DNA of 64,000 nt from F23-B02 sp045601285 (GTDB taxonomy: Bacteria; Bacillota; Clostridia; Oscillospirales; Oscillospiraceae): positions 1 through 64,000 of the forward strand of contig JAZRZJ010000038.1 of assembly GCA_045601285.1 (NCBI GenBank), given 5' to 3'. Position numbers and translations under genes: made by a program. Shown here one piece after another: positions 23,485 through 31,134 of the stretch. The notes under the pieces were generated by a model. It was given only the letters and a program-made list of their open reading frames with translations, searched no databases and was not told the DNA's origin. Every line of letters begins with the position of its first letter. Within the stretch, counting starts at the first letter, position 1.

Positions 23485-23506
23485 AGGCGGCTCAAATGAG
23501 CCGCCT
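23485..23506 (-). terminator. Terminator of the GntR regulator gene
   Basis: Arms AGGCGGCTCA / TGAGCCGCCT, followed on the minus strand by a T-run. Confidence 0.85.
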
Positions 23507-23510
23507 GAAC

Positions 23511-24251
23511 TTATTTCTTGCCTTTCGGATTTCTGACATTTGCAAAGGGATCGTTTCCACCGCCGCAGAACATTGTGTAGTTCAGGCTTGAGGAAATGTG
23601 GTTTTCCATTGCCTGCCGCGCAAGCTCGGGAATACGCATCTTGATTGCCTCAACAACTGCGTTGTGGTTATAGGTTATGCTTGAGGACCAGGGGTTGTCG
23701 ACGTTTGCGCTGACGAACTTCAGCATGGAGGACTGGTACATGGTGAGGTTTGGCAGAAGCATTTCATAGCACTTCTGAATGTACTTGTTTCCGCAGGATT
23801 TGACAATAAGCGCATGGAAGGGCATATCGCTTCCCAGCATACCGTCATAGTCCTTGGCAATAAGACAGTCGCGGTAATCATTGGCAAGACGCTCAAGCTC
23901 CTTAACCGTTGACTCGTCAGCGTGCTCCGTGCAGAGCACGGCAGCCTCGCATTCAATGGCGGTGCGGACATCGTAAAGATTTATCATATCCGTCATACTC
24001 AGGTCAATGACAAAGTAACCGCTTGTTTCGGGGCGGGAAACTACAAAGCCGAGGTCGCACAGATTGATGATTGCTTCGGCAACGGGAGTGCGGGAAATGC
24101 CCAGCGCGGAAGCAATGCTGTTTACATTCAGCTTAGTACCCGGTGCGATTCTGAGCGAAACGATTTCATCGTAAAGCATTTGCGTTACGAGATCTCTCAG
24201 CTTTGCCGAAGGGTCTCTGTCGAGATATGTCTGAAACTCCGAGCGATTCAT
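23511..24251 (-). CDS. GntR family transcriptional regulator, FCD domain
   Basis: A 246-aa regulator. The N-terminal winged helix (about 25-90) carries TKLNVNSIASALGISRTPVAEAI, the typical FadR-subfamily recognition helix. The C-terminal FCD effector domain (about 95-225) has the metal-binding pattern D...H (PFHALIVKSCGN) and later H (YNHNAVVEAI; MENH). Such regulators respond to organic acids or similar ligands. I prefer the ATG at 24251, eight bases after GGAGG; the ATG at 24257 is only two bases from it. The target is unknown; the MFS transporter downstream is a candidate. Confidence 0.9.
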   Translation of the reverse strand: MNRSEFQTYLDRDPSAKLRDLVTQMLYDEIVSLRIAPGTKLNVNSIASALGISRTPVAEAIINLCDLGFVVSRPETSGYFVIDLSMTDMINLYDVRTAIECEAAVLCTEHADESTVKELERLANDYRDCLIAKDYDGMLGSDMPFHALIVKSCGNKYIQKCYEMLLPNLTMYQSSMLKFVSANVDNPWSSSITYNHNAVVEAIKMRIPELARQAMENHISSSLNYTMFCGGGNDPFANVRNPKGKK

Positions 24252-24406
24252 TTCCATATCCTCCCATGAGCTTGATTTAGTACGAAATGAGGAAAAAGTT
24301 AATGATATTGAACCTTAGCTATGTTAATTTTACTACAAAATGCCAGTGAGCGCAATAATTAAATGCAGGTTTTGATAAAAAATTACCTATAAGGAAACGT
24401 CTTTTT

Positions 24407-24504
24407 CACCTCATCAGGCTCGCAAGCTCGCCAGCTTCCCCTCAAGGGGAAGCCTTCTCCTTGAGGAGAAGGTGGATGCGACGAAGAAGCAGACGGATGA
24501 GGTG
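24407..24504. mobile_element. MITE-like repeat with CACCTCATC ends
   Basis: A 98-bp non-coding element with inverted ends CACCTCATC / GATGAGGTG and an internal stem CTTCCCCTC...AGGAGAAGG. Related halves occur at 54522-54569 and 54599-54645. The rest of 24258-24620 is A/T-rich leader of the GntR gene and terminators. Confidence 0.75.
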
Positions 24505-24579
24505 TCGATTCTGAAATTTTGTCATCGCTTAAGCTCTTTTGAACCACCCGCTAACGCGTGGTTTTTGATATACAAAAAA

Positions 24580-24605
24580 CAGCGGCATTCTTTTGAATGC
24601 CGCTG
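24580..24605 (-). terminator. Terminator of nfnB
   Basis: Arms CAGCGGCATTC / GAATGCCGCTG around TTTT, with a T-run on the minus strand. A second hairpin (AACCAC.CGC / GCG.TGGTT) lies just beyond at about 24542-24562. Confidence 0.9.
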
Positions 24606-24620
24606 CTAAGCTGCTGTAAA

Positions 24621-26018
24621 TTACTTGTTTTTGGACTTTATGTACTCGTCGATGCTCTTTGCACCGGTCTTGCCTGCGCCCATTGCCAGAATAACGGTTG
24701 CGGAACCGGTAACTGCGTCGCCGCCGGCGAATACACCCTCGCGTGCGGTCTGACCGTTCTCGTCAGCCTCGATGCCGCCCTTCTTGGTGACGGTGAGACC
24801 CTTGGTGGTGGAACGGATCAGGGGGTTGGGGCTGGTGCCGATTGCAATGATAACTGCGTCGCAGGGAAGAATCCAGTTGGAGCCTTCAACAGCAACGGGC
24901 TTTCTGCGTCCCTTTTCGTCGGGCTCGCCGAGCTCCATCTTCTGCAGCTCGATGCCGGTTACGCGGCCTTCCTCGTCGCCGTGAATGGCGATGGGGTTGT
25001 TCAGCAGCTGGAACTCAATGCCCTCAGCCTCTGCATGCTCAACCTCTTCCTTACGGGCGGGCAGCTCATCGCGGCCACGACGGTAGGTGATGTAAACGTG
25101 CTCGCCGCCAAGACGCTTTGCAACACGGGATGCGTCCATAGCAACGTTGCCGCCGCCGACAACAGCGACTACCTTGGGGTGCTTGATGGGCGTATCGTAA
25201 TCATCGCGGTATGCCTTCATGAGATTGGTACGGGTGAGGATCTCGTTTGCGGAGTAAACACCCAGAAGATTTTCGCCGGGGATACGCAGGAACTGGGGAA
25301 GACCTGCGCCGGAGCCGATGAAGACAGCTTCGTACTTTTCGTCGTCAAACAGCTCGTCAATGGTCATGGCCTTGCCGATAACTGCGTCGGTGACGATCTT
25401 GACACCCATCTTTTCAAGGTTTGCAACCTCGGCTGCAACGATTTCCTTGGGGAGACGGAACTGGGGAATGCCGTAAACCAGAACGCCGCCGGGCTTATGG
25501 AATGCTTCGTAAATGGTTACGTCGTAGCCCATCTTGCGCAGGTCGCCTGCACAGGTCAGGGAGGCAGGGCCGGAGCCTACGATTGCGATGCGGTGGCCGT
25601 TGGATTCGGGAACCTTAACTTCGTCCTTGACTTCCTTGTTCATGTGGTAGTCTGCAACAAAGCGCTCCAGACGGCCAATGCCGACTGCTTCGCCCTTGAT
25701 GCCGCGGACGCACTTGCTCTCGCACTGCTTTTCCTGGGGGCATACACGGCCGCAGACAGCAGGCAGGGAGTTGGTGGAAGTGATGATTTCGTATGCTGCG
25801 TCAAAGTCGCCTGCGGCAACCTTGGCAATAAATTCGGGAATACGTACGGAAACGGGGCAGCCGCTGCGGCAGGGCATATTGTGGCAGCTCAGGCAACGCT
25901 TTGCCTCGTCCATTGCCATTTCGGGAGTGTAGCCGAGAGCGACCTCGTCAAAGTTGCCGGCGCGGACGATAGGATCCTGCTCGGGCATGGGGTTCTTTTC
26001 CATCTTCATATTAGCCAT
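24621..26018 (-). CDS. nfnB: NADH-dependent ferredoxin:NADP+ oxidoreductase subunit B
   Basis: A 465-aa GltD-family flavoprotein. The N-terminal FeS region has CLSCHNMPCRSGCP (about 42-55) and further cysteines in CGRVCPQEKQCESKCVRG (about 89-106), for two 4Fe-4S clusters. The FAD motif is GSGPASLTCAGDL and the NADPH motif GGGNVAMDASRVAKRLG. In NfnAB this subunit holds the bifurcating FAD and the NADPH site. The start overlaps nfnA by 8 bp and follows GGAGG. Annotation as glutamate synthase small subunit is common for such genes, but the partner gene upstream and the missing large subunit favour Nfn. Confidence 0.88.
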   Translation of the reverse strand: MANMKMEKNPMPEQDPIVRAGNFDEVALGYTPEMAMDEAKRCLSCHNMPCRSGCPVSVRIPEFIAKVAAGDFDAAYEIITSTNSLPAVCGRVCPQEKQCESKCVRGIKGEAVGIGRLERFVADYHMNKEVKDEVKVPESNGHRIAIVGSGPASLTCAGDLRKMGYDVTIYEAFHKPGGVLVYGIPQFRLPKEIVAAEVANLEKMGVKIVTDAVIGKAMTIDELFDDEKYEAVFIGSGAGLPQFLRIPGENLLGVYSANEILTRTNLMKAYRDDYDTPIKHPKVVAVVGGGNVAMDASRVAKRLGGEHVYITYRRGRDELPARKEEVEHAEAEGIEFQLLNNPIAIHGDEEGRVTGIELQKMELGEPDEKGRRKPVAVEGSNWILPCDAVIIAIGTSPNPLIRSTTKGLTVTKKGGIEADENGQTAREGVFAGGDAVTGSATVILAMGAGKTGAKSIDEYIKSKNK

Positions 26019-26877
26019 TGCGCTTACCTCCGGTCATATTGCAGATATGCTTTGCAGCTTCTGCCTGCTCGTCTTTGTAGAATGCTGCGCGCTTGATGAG
26101 GGAATCAAAGTCAACCTCGTGTGCGTCAAAGTCGGGGCCGTCAACGCAGGCGAACTTGGTCTCGCCGCCAACGATAACACGGCAGCCGCCGCACATACCG
26201 GTACCGTCGACCATTATGGGGTCGAGGGAGATGATGGTCTTGATGCCGTAGGGGCGGGTAACGTCGGCCAGGAACTTCATCATGATGTCGGGACCGATTG
26301 CGATAACGCGGTCAAACTGAGGCTTGCCCTCTGCGATGTTTGCATCGATTTCCTGCTTGAGATACTGGGTGGTGAAGCCCTTTTCACCGTAGGTGCCGTC
26401 GTCGGTGCACATGATGAGCTTGTCAGATGCTGCCTTGAGCTCGTCCTTAAGGATAACGATATCAGCACTTCTGAAGCCGCCGATGAAGGTTACTTCGATG
26501 CCCTTTTCGTGCATTTCCTTAGCAATAGGATATGCGATCGCACAGCCGACGCCGCCGCCGACAACACAGACCTTCTTCAGACCTTCCATCTCGGTAGCCT
26601 TGCCGAGAGGACCGACGAAGTCGGTGATGTAGTCGCCCTGCTCAACGGTGTGGAGCATTCTGGTGGTACGGCCTGCGGCCTGAACCATAACGGTTACGGT
26701 ACCCTTTTCGCGATCATAGCCCGCAACGGAAACGGGAGTACGCTCGCCCTGCTCGTCAAGACGGAAGATGACGAACTGACCTGCCTGTGCGTGCTTTGCA
26801 ACCAGGGGTGCCTCGATTTCAAACAGGCAGATGGTCTTTGCCTCGTTCAGAAATCTTTTAGTTACTACTTTGAACAT
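26011..26877 (-). CDS. nfnA: NADH-dependent ferredoxin:NADP+ oxidoreductase subunit A
   Basis: A 288-aa FAD/NAD(H)-binding protein of the sulfide dehydrogenase/dihydroorotate dehydrogenase electron-transfer family. The N-terminal barrel binds FAD (RTPVSVAGYD), the NAD site is near VVGGGVGCAIAYPIAKEM (about 107-124), and the 2Fe-2S ligands lie in DGTGMCGGCRV plus FACVDGPDFD. NfnA oxidises NADH and passes electrons to NfnB, coupling NADPH and ferredoxin pools by electron bifurcation. It is the first gene of a two-gene operon with a good promoter. This class of enzyme is frequent in anaerobic Clostridia. Confidence 0.9.
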   Translation of the reverse strand: MFKVVTKRFLNEAKTICLFEIEAPLVAKHAQAGQFVIFRLDEQGERTPVSVAGYDREKGTVTVMVQAAGRTTRMLHTVEQGDYITDFVGPLGKATEMEGLKKVCVVGGGVGCAIAYPIAKEMHEKGIEVTFIGGFRSADIVILKDELKAASDKLIMCTDDGTYGEKGFTTQYLKQEIDANIAEGKPQFDRVIAIGPDIMMKFLADVTRPYGIKTIISLDPIMVDGTGMCGGCRVIVGGETKFACVDGPDFDAHEVDFDSLIKRAAFYKDEQAEAAKHICNMTGGKRNG

Positions 26878-26938
26878 GTCATTACCTCTTGTCTTTTATA
26901 AAATTTGTATTAAAAAACATACTTAGACAACATTAGAT

Positions 26939-26967
26939 ATTTTACTTTAATTGACTCATAATGTCAA
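26939..26967 (-). promoter_or_regulatory. Promoter of nfnAB
   Basis: Minus-strand -35 TTGACA (26962-26967), 17-bp spacer, -10 TAAAAT (26939-26944). The spacer contains AGTCAA and a TTGACT lies upstream (26988-26993), a possible operator pair. Confidence 0.75.
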
Positions 26968-27117
26968 CAACCGAAATTTAGTCAATACTGTAAAAATGTC
27001 AGTATTTTCAATGCTTTGCGGGTTTTTGCTGTTTATATTTTAACAGTCTTTCTGCAAAAGTTTGCCCTTGCCCATATGCTCTGCAGGGTATATATTATAC
27101 ACGGTGGTGATAATACC

Positions 27118-28089
27118 GTGATTTTTGAAAAAAGCTTCGGCGATAATTATTCGCTTTTTACCATTGAAAACAAAAACGGACTGAAAGTTTCCGTCACAGA
27201 GCTGGGCGCAACGGTGCAGAGTATTCTTACACCCGACAGAAACGGCGCCTTTGCGGACATAGTTCTCGGCTATGATACGCCGGAGGAATACCTCATGCAC
27301 GGGGACTATCTCGGAGCAACCGTAGGCCGCTATGCAAACAGAATTGCGGGAGCGGGGTTCCGTCTTGACGGCAGGGAATATAAGCTTACCGCAAACGAAG
27401 GGGAGAATACCCTTCACGGCGGAGAGGGCTTCAGTAAAAAACGCTTTTCCCTTGAGTACAGGGACGAGGATACAATCATCTTTGAGCTTGTTTCGCCCGA
27501 CAGAGAGGACGGCTTCCCGGGTGAGCTTACCGCAGACGTGCTTTACAGACTGAGTGACAATGACGAGCTTCAGATAATTTATTCCGCGTCCTCCACAAAG
27601 GACACGTTTGTCAATATGTGCAGCCACAGCTACTTCAATCTGCGGGGGAAGGGAACAGTGCTTGACCACTTCCTCATGATAAACGCGGACAGCTATACTC
27701 CCGTTGATGAAAAGCTTATTCCCACGGGGGAGATAAAAGACCTTGCGGGAACGGATTTTGATTTCCGCAGTATGCGTAAGATCGAAAAGGGCTTTTATGA
27801 CCATAACTTTGTGCTGAATGAGGGAGCTCTGTGCGCCGAGGTCTATGAGGAAACAAGCGGCAGAACGATGCGCATTACAACGGATATGCCAGGCGTGCAG
27901 TTCTATGCCGCGGGCATGCTTTCGGAGAGAAGGGGCAAGGGCGGCGCGCTCTACGGAAAAAATTCCGGTCTGTGTCTTGAAACCCAGTTTTTCCCCGACA
28001 GTCCCAACCGTCCCGAATTTCCCTCCTGCCTGCTGAAAAAGGACGGAATATTCATAAAGAAAACCGTGTACAAATTCGGAGTAAAGTGA
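27118..28089 (+). CDS. galM: Aldose 1-epimerase
   Basis: A 323-aa mutarotase that interconverts alpha and beta anomers of galactose or glucose. Family motifs are visible: GATVQSIL near residue 28, GRYANRIAGA (substrate-binding Arg/Asn), NTLHGGEGF (His of the active site), the catalytic His segment CSHSYFNLRG and the C-terminal LETQFFPDSPNRPEFP, which contains the catalytic Glu. I choose the GTG at 27118, which follows GGTGGTGATAATACC; the reading frame open to 27016 would add 34 residues without family similarity. Length is then close to the usual 340. It is a single gene followed by a gene-end repeat. Confidence 0.92.
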   Translation: MIFEKSFGDNYSLFTIENKNGLKVSVTELGATVQSILTPDRNGAFADIVLGYDTPEEYLMHGDYLGATVGRYANRIAGAGFRLDGREYKLTANEGENTLHGGEGFSKKRFSLEYRDEDTIIFELVSPDREDGFPGELTADVLYRLSDNDELQIIYSASSTKDTFVNMCSHSYFNLRGKGTVLDHFLMINADSYTPVDEKLIPTGEIKDLAGTDFDFRSMRKIEKGFYDHNFVLNEGALCAEVYEETSGRTMRITTDMPGVQFYAAGMLSERRGKGGALYGKNSGLCLETQFFPDSPNRPEFPSCLLKKDGIFIKKTVYKFGVK

Positions 28090-28104
28090 GAATGCCGCAG
28101 CAAC

Positions 28105-28210
28105 GGGCGCTCCACAAAGGGAAGAACAGGTTTTAAACATGTCTTTTCCGTACATACTTCATAAAAAACTCGGCATTGCTGCACATGCGTCAGCATTGCC
28201 GGGTTTTAAT
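28105..28210 (+). repeat. Gene-end repeat family, copy 3
   Basis: Starts with GGGCGCTCCACAAAGGGAAG, then CAGGTTTTAAAC, TCTTTTCCGTACATACTTC and a hairpin CTCGGCATTGCTG / CAGCATTGCCGGG with TTTT. It lies 16 bp after the galM stop on the same strand. Confidence 0.82.
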
Positions 28211-28304
28211 TATTTCATGCCCGAATTGCACCCTGCATACATTATAAAGGATACTGACGTGACTGTATGCTGAAATCCGGGCAGCGCCTGACTGATATTT
28301 CCGG

Positions 28305-28333
28305 TTGACATTATCTCGGAGTTAGCATATACT
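28305..28333 (+). promoter_or_regulatory. Promoter of the feo operon
   Basis: Consensus -35 TTGACA (28305-28310), exact 17-bp spacer, -10 TATACT (28328-28333). The -10 lies inside a palindrome. Confidence 0.88.
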
Positions 28334-28356
28334 AACCACAGTTAGCCGACGCTAAC
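28321..28356. promoter_or_regulatory. Tandem operator-like palindromes, probable DtxR-family sites
   Basis: GTTAGCATATACTAAC (28321-28336) overlaps the -10, and GTTAGCCGACGCTAAC (28341-28356) covers the start of the transcript. Both have GTTAG/CTAAC arms, and their centres are exactly 20 bp apart. The TTAG...CTAA half sites resemble DtxR/IdeR iron boxes, which fits iron repression of feoAB. The repressor gene is not in the window. Confidence 0.75.
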
Positions 28357-28370
28357 TTGGAGGTGACATT

Positions 28371-28604
28371 ATGACACTTGATAATCTTCAGACAGGAAAA
28401 AGAGCCATAATTCTCACAGTCGGCGGTGAGGAAAAGCTGCGCTGTCATCTGCTGGACATGGGGCTTATACCGCATACCGAGGTGACCGTTCGCAAAACCG
28501 CGCCGCTTGGTGATCCTATTGAAATCAGTTTGCGGGGCTACACCATGACGCTCCGTAAGAGCGATGCGGCTGAAATTGAAATTCAGCCCTACCCGGAGGT
28601 GTGA
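28371..28604 (+). CDS. feoA: Ferrous iron transport protein A
   Basis: A 77-aa SH3-like cytoplasmic protein that supports FeoB. The family core LLDMGLIPHTEVTVRKTAPLGDPIEI is present at about residues 29-54, split here by the usual Gly/Pro turns, and the C-terminal YTMTLRKSDAAEIEI is typical. Length is standard. The ATG follows TTGGAGGTGACATT. It is the first gene of the feo operon and ends 2 bp before the preferred feoB start. Iron control is expected from the palindromes in the promoter. Confidence 0.95.
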   Translation: MTLDNLQTGKRAIILTVGGEEKLRCHLLDMGLIPHTEVTVRKTAPLGDPIEISLRGYTMTLRKSDAAEIEIQPYPEV

Positions 28605-28606
28605 GC

Positions 28607-30616
28607 ATGGTTATAGCTCTTGTGGGAAATCAGAATTGCGGCAAAACAACGCTTTTTAATCAGCTCACGGGCTCAAATCAGCATGTGGGCAACTTCCCGG
28701 GCGTGACGGTTGAGCATAAATTCGGCGATATAACAGGCTATAAAAACTGGCAGCTTGTTGATTTGCCGGGCATTTACTCAATCCGTTCATACTCTGGCGA
28801 GGAGCTTGTGGCGAGAAGCTTCATTCTTGACAACGATCCCGATGCCATATTAAACATTGCCGATGCAACGAACATTGAGCGAAATCTTTATCTCACGCTC
28901 CAGCTCATTGAAATGGGGAAGCCCATGGTGCTTGCGCTCAATATGATGGACGAACTGCTTGGAAATCACGGCTCCGTTGATGTGGATAAGCTTTCAAAGC
29001 GCCTCGGAATACCCGTTGTGCCGATTTCGGCGGCGAAAAATGACGGCGTTGAGGAGCTTATGGAAATTGTGGCGGAAACCGCAATGAACAAGCAGAAGCC
29101 GAAAAAAATCGACTTCTGCAAGGCGGGACCCGTTCACCGCTGCATACATACGGTGAGCCATGCGGTTGAGGATAACGCGGAAAGAATAGGAATACCGCCG
29201 CGCTTTGCTGCAACAAGGATAATCGAGCAGGACAGCGAGATTATCGGGCGCCTTGCGCTTGGTGAAAACAAGCTTGAGCTTATTGAGTACGCCGTGCATG
29301 AAATGGAAACGGAAAGCGGTCTTGACCGCAACGCAGCCCTTGCGGATATGCGCTACCGTTTTATTGAGGCAGCCTGCGGCGAAGCTGTCGTCAAGGCAGA
29401 GGAGAGCAGGGAACAGCTCAGAAGCATTAAAATAGATAAGGTGCTCACCAATAAATTCCTTGCAATTCCCGCCTTTATCTGCATAATGGCTTTCATCTTT
29501 CTGATGACCTTTGACCTGCTCGGACAGCGCCTTTCGGATTTGCTTTCCGGGGCAATTGACGCGCTGACTGCTGCGGCAGATGGGGCGCTGACGGCCTACG
29601 GGCTCAATCCCACGGTGCATAGCCTGGTGATAGACGGCGTTTTTGCGGGAGTGGGAAGCGTGCTGAGCTTTCTGCCGATAATCATTGTGCTGTTTTTCTT
29701 CCTTGCAATTCTTGAGGATACGGGTTATATGGCCCGCGTTGCCTTTGTAATGGACAGGCTGCTGAGAAAAATCGGACTTTCGGGACGCAGCTTTGTGCCG
29801 ATGCTCATAGGCTTCGGCTGCAGCGTGCCTGCAATCATGGCAACGCGTACACTCTCCTCGGAGCGTGACCGGAAGATGACGATGATTATCGTGCCGTTTA
29901 TGAGCTGCAGCGCGAAGATTCCCATTTATGCCATTTTCACGGCGGCATTTTTCCCGGGAAAGAGTGCGCTTGTCATGACAGCCCTTTACCTCGGCGGAAT
30001 ACTTGTGGGAATAATCGCCGCAAAGCTCCTGAGCGTGACGGCGTTTACGGGAAATCCCGTGCCCTTTGTCATGGAGCTTCCGAATTACCGTATGCCCTCG
30101 CTGAAAAGCGTCCTGCTGCTCATGTGGGAAAAGGCGTGGGATTTTATTCGCAGAGCATTTACCGTAATATTTGTTGCAACCGTCGTGATATGGTTTTTGC
30201 AGCATTTTGATGCCCGGCTCAATGTTGTTGGCTCCGACAGCACCACAAGCCTGCTGGCAGCCATCGGCGAATTTATGGCTCCGTTTTTTGCGCCCCTGGG
30301 CTTCGGCGATTGGCGTGTTGTCACTTCGCTTGTAACGGGACTTATGGCGAAGGAAGCGGTAATCAGCACCATGGGCGTGCTGCTTAACGTGGGAAGCGAT
30401 GGGCTTGCCGCGGCAATTTCGGGGCTGTTCACCGTGCCGGCTGCGCTCAGCTTCCTCAGCTTCTGCCTGCTTTACACACCCTGCGTTGCGGCTATCTCCG
30501 CAATTAAGCGGGAGCTGAACAGCGGAGCAAAAACGCTGCTCATCGTCATAAGTCAGTGCTGTGTGGCATGGCTTGTGTCGTACATTGTATATCTGCTTGC
30601 GGGGGTGCTGATATGA
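28607..30616 (+). CDS. feoB: Ferrous iron transporter B
   Basis: A 669-aa Fe(II) transporter. The N-terminal G domain has G1 GNQNCGKTT (about 7-15), G3 DLPGIYS and G4 NMMD; a helical GDI domain follows. The membrane part (about 280-669) has two Gate motifs (for example VPMLIGFGCSVPAIMATRT) and some ten helices. I start at ATG 28607, seven bases after GGAGG; a GTG at 28601 is also in frame. The protein takes up ferrous iron across the inner membrane under anoxic conditions. The gene is coupled to feoA and overlaps the Cys-rich partner gene by 4 bp. Confidence 0.96.
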   Translation: MVIALVGNQNCGKTTLFNQLTGSNQHVGNFPGVTVEHKFGDITGYKNWQLVDLPGIYSIRSYSGEELVARSFILDNDPDAILNIADATNIERNLYLTLQLIEMGKPMVLALNMMDELLGNHGSVDVDKLSKRLGIPVVPISAAKNDGVEELMEIVAETAMNKQKPKKIDFCKAGPVHRCIHTVSHAVEDNAERIGIPPRFAATRIIEQDSEIIGRLALGENKLELIEYAVHEMETESGLDRNAALADMRYRFIEAACGEAVVKAEESREQLRSIKIDKVLTNKFLAIPAFICIMAFIFLMTFDLLGQRLSDLLSGAIDALTAAADGALTAYGLNPTVHSLVIDGVFAGVGSVLSFLPIIIVLFFFLAILEDTGYMARVAFVMDRLLRKIGLSGRSFVPMLIGFGCSVPAIMATRTLSSERDRKMTMIIVPFMSCSAKIPIYAIFTAAFFPGKSALVMTALYLGGILVGIIAAKLLSVTAFTGNPVPFVMELPNYRMPSLKSVLLLMWEKAWDFIRRAFTVIFVATVVIWFLQHFDARLNVVGSDSTTSLLAAIGEFMAPFFAPLGFGDWRVVTSLVTGLMAKEAVISTMGVLLNVGSDGLAAAISGLFTVPAALSFLSFCLLYTPCVAAISAIKRELNSGAKTLLIVISQCCVAWLVSYIVYLLAGVLI

Positions 30617-30741
30617 TGGAGATTATAATAGTAGCTCTTGTTGTGCTGTGGAGTATTTTTGCAATAAAAAACAGCCGCAGACACAGCTGCTGCGGCCATT
30701 GCGCACAGTGCGCTGTAAAATGCAGGGACAAAGAGAAATAG
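30613..30741 (+). CDS. FeoB-associated Cys-rich membrane protein
   Basis: A 42-aa protein: one transmembrane helix (about residues 2-18) followed by a basic, Cys-rich tail (CCGHCAQCAVKC, residues 26-37). This matches the small FeoB-associated family found at the end of feo operons in Bacillota. The cysteines may handle iron or assemble FeoB, which is inference. The ATG at 30613 overlaps the feoB stop by 4 bp; a second ATG at 30616 would remove one Met. A MITE-like hairpin element begins 4 bp after the stop. Confidence 0.85.
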   Translation: MMEIIIVALVVLWSIFAIKNSRRHSCCGHCAQCAVKCRDKEK

Positions 30742-30744
30742 AAT

Positions 30745-30910
30745 TAATACTAAGCTCTAATAGAGATAAGACAATCTTTGCGGTTAAAATTGTGCCGTAC
30801 AGCGTTGGCTTCCTTGACCATATATCTCCATTATGCTCTGCGGAAGCCGCCTCCTCCGGCGCAAATTTTCCTCGCAAAGCTTTGTCTTCTTCTTATTAGA
30901 GTTTAGTATA
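30745..30910. mobile_element. MITE-like long hairpin element
   Basis: A 166-bp non-coding element whose ends are imperfect inverted repeats of about 65-70 bp: left TAATACTAAGCTCTAATA... and right end reverse-complement TATACTAAACTCTAATA..., with matching inner parts CTTTGCG.....AAAATT.G and GGCTTCC. The loop is about 25 bp. No ORF or flanking transposase. It sits between the feo operon and the shared terminator at 30917. Confidence 0.8.
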
Positions 30911-30916
30911 AAAACG

Positions 30917-30948
30917 AAAAGCTGACAGGTAAGAGCCTGTCAGCTTTT
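30917..30948. terminator. Bidirectional terminator
   Basis: Arms AAAAGCTGACAGG / CCTGTCAGCTTTTT (loop TAAGAG) between the feo operon end and the convergent 42-aa gene. Confidence 0.9.
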
Positions 30949-30953
30949 TGCTG

Positions 30954-31082
30954 TCAGTATATTGATGCGATGATAATGGCAAATACACTTGCGGCGATTG
31001 CCACAGCGGATTCAATAAACCATATCTTTTTTGCCGAGGCTTCATTCTCGGCGGGATTTTTAATATCAGTGTCAGTCTTCAT
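30954..31082 (-). CDS. Small single-pass membrane protein, 42 aa
   Basis: A short reading frame starting at ATG 31082 and ending with TGA at 30954. The product has a polar N-terminus (MKTDTDIKNPAENEASAKK) and one hydrophobic helix to the C-terminus (FIESAVAIAASVFAIIIASIY). GGAGAAG lies just before the ATG. It lies immediately downstream of the EF-G-like gene, separated by that gene's terminator, and ends at its own terminator. Function unknown. Support is the ribosome binding site, the membrane-protein-like composition and the terminator spacing; it could still be chance. Confidence 0.5.
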   Translation of the reverse strand: MKTDTDIKNPAENEASAKKIWFIESAVAIAASVFAIIIASIY

Positions 31083-31093
31083 AGCTTCTCCGA

Positions 31094-31123
31094 AAAACGC
31101 AGGGCAATAAAGCCCTGCGTTTT
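31094..31123 (-). terminator. Terminator after the EF-G-like gene
   Basis: Arms AAAACGCAGGGC / GCCCTGCGTTTT (loop AATAAA) with a T-run on the minus strand, just upstream of the 42-aa ORF. Confidence 0.88.
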
Positions 31124-31134
31124 AATGCTTTTGA

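Noticed and set aside
24621..26018. Glutamate synthase small subunit (gltD) as the function of the GltD-family gene
   Set aside because: No large subunit is near, and the 8-bp overlap with an NfnA-type FAD/NAD/2Fe-2S gene fits NfnAB better.
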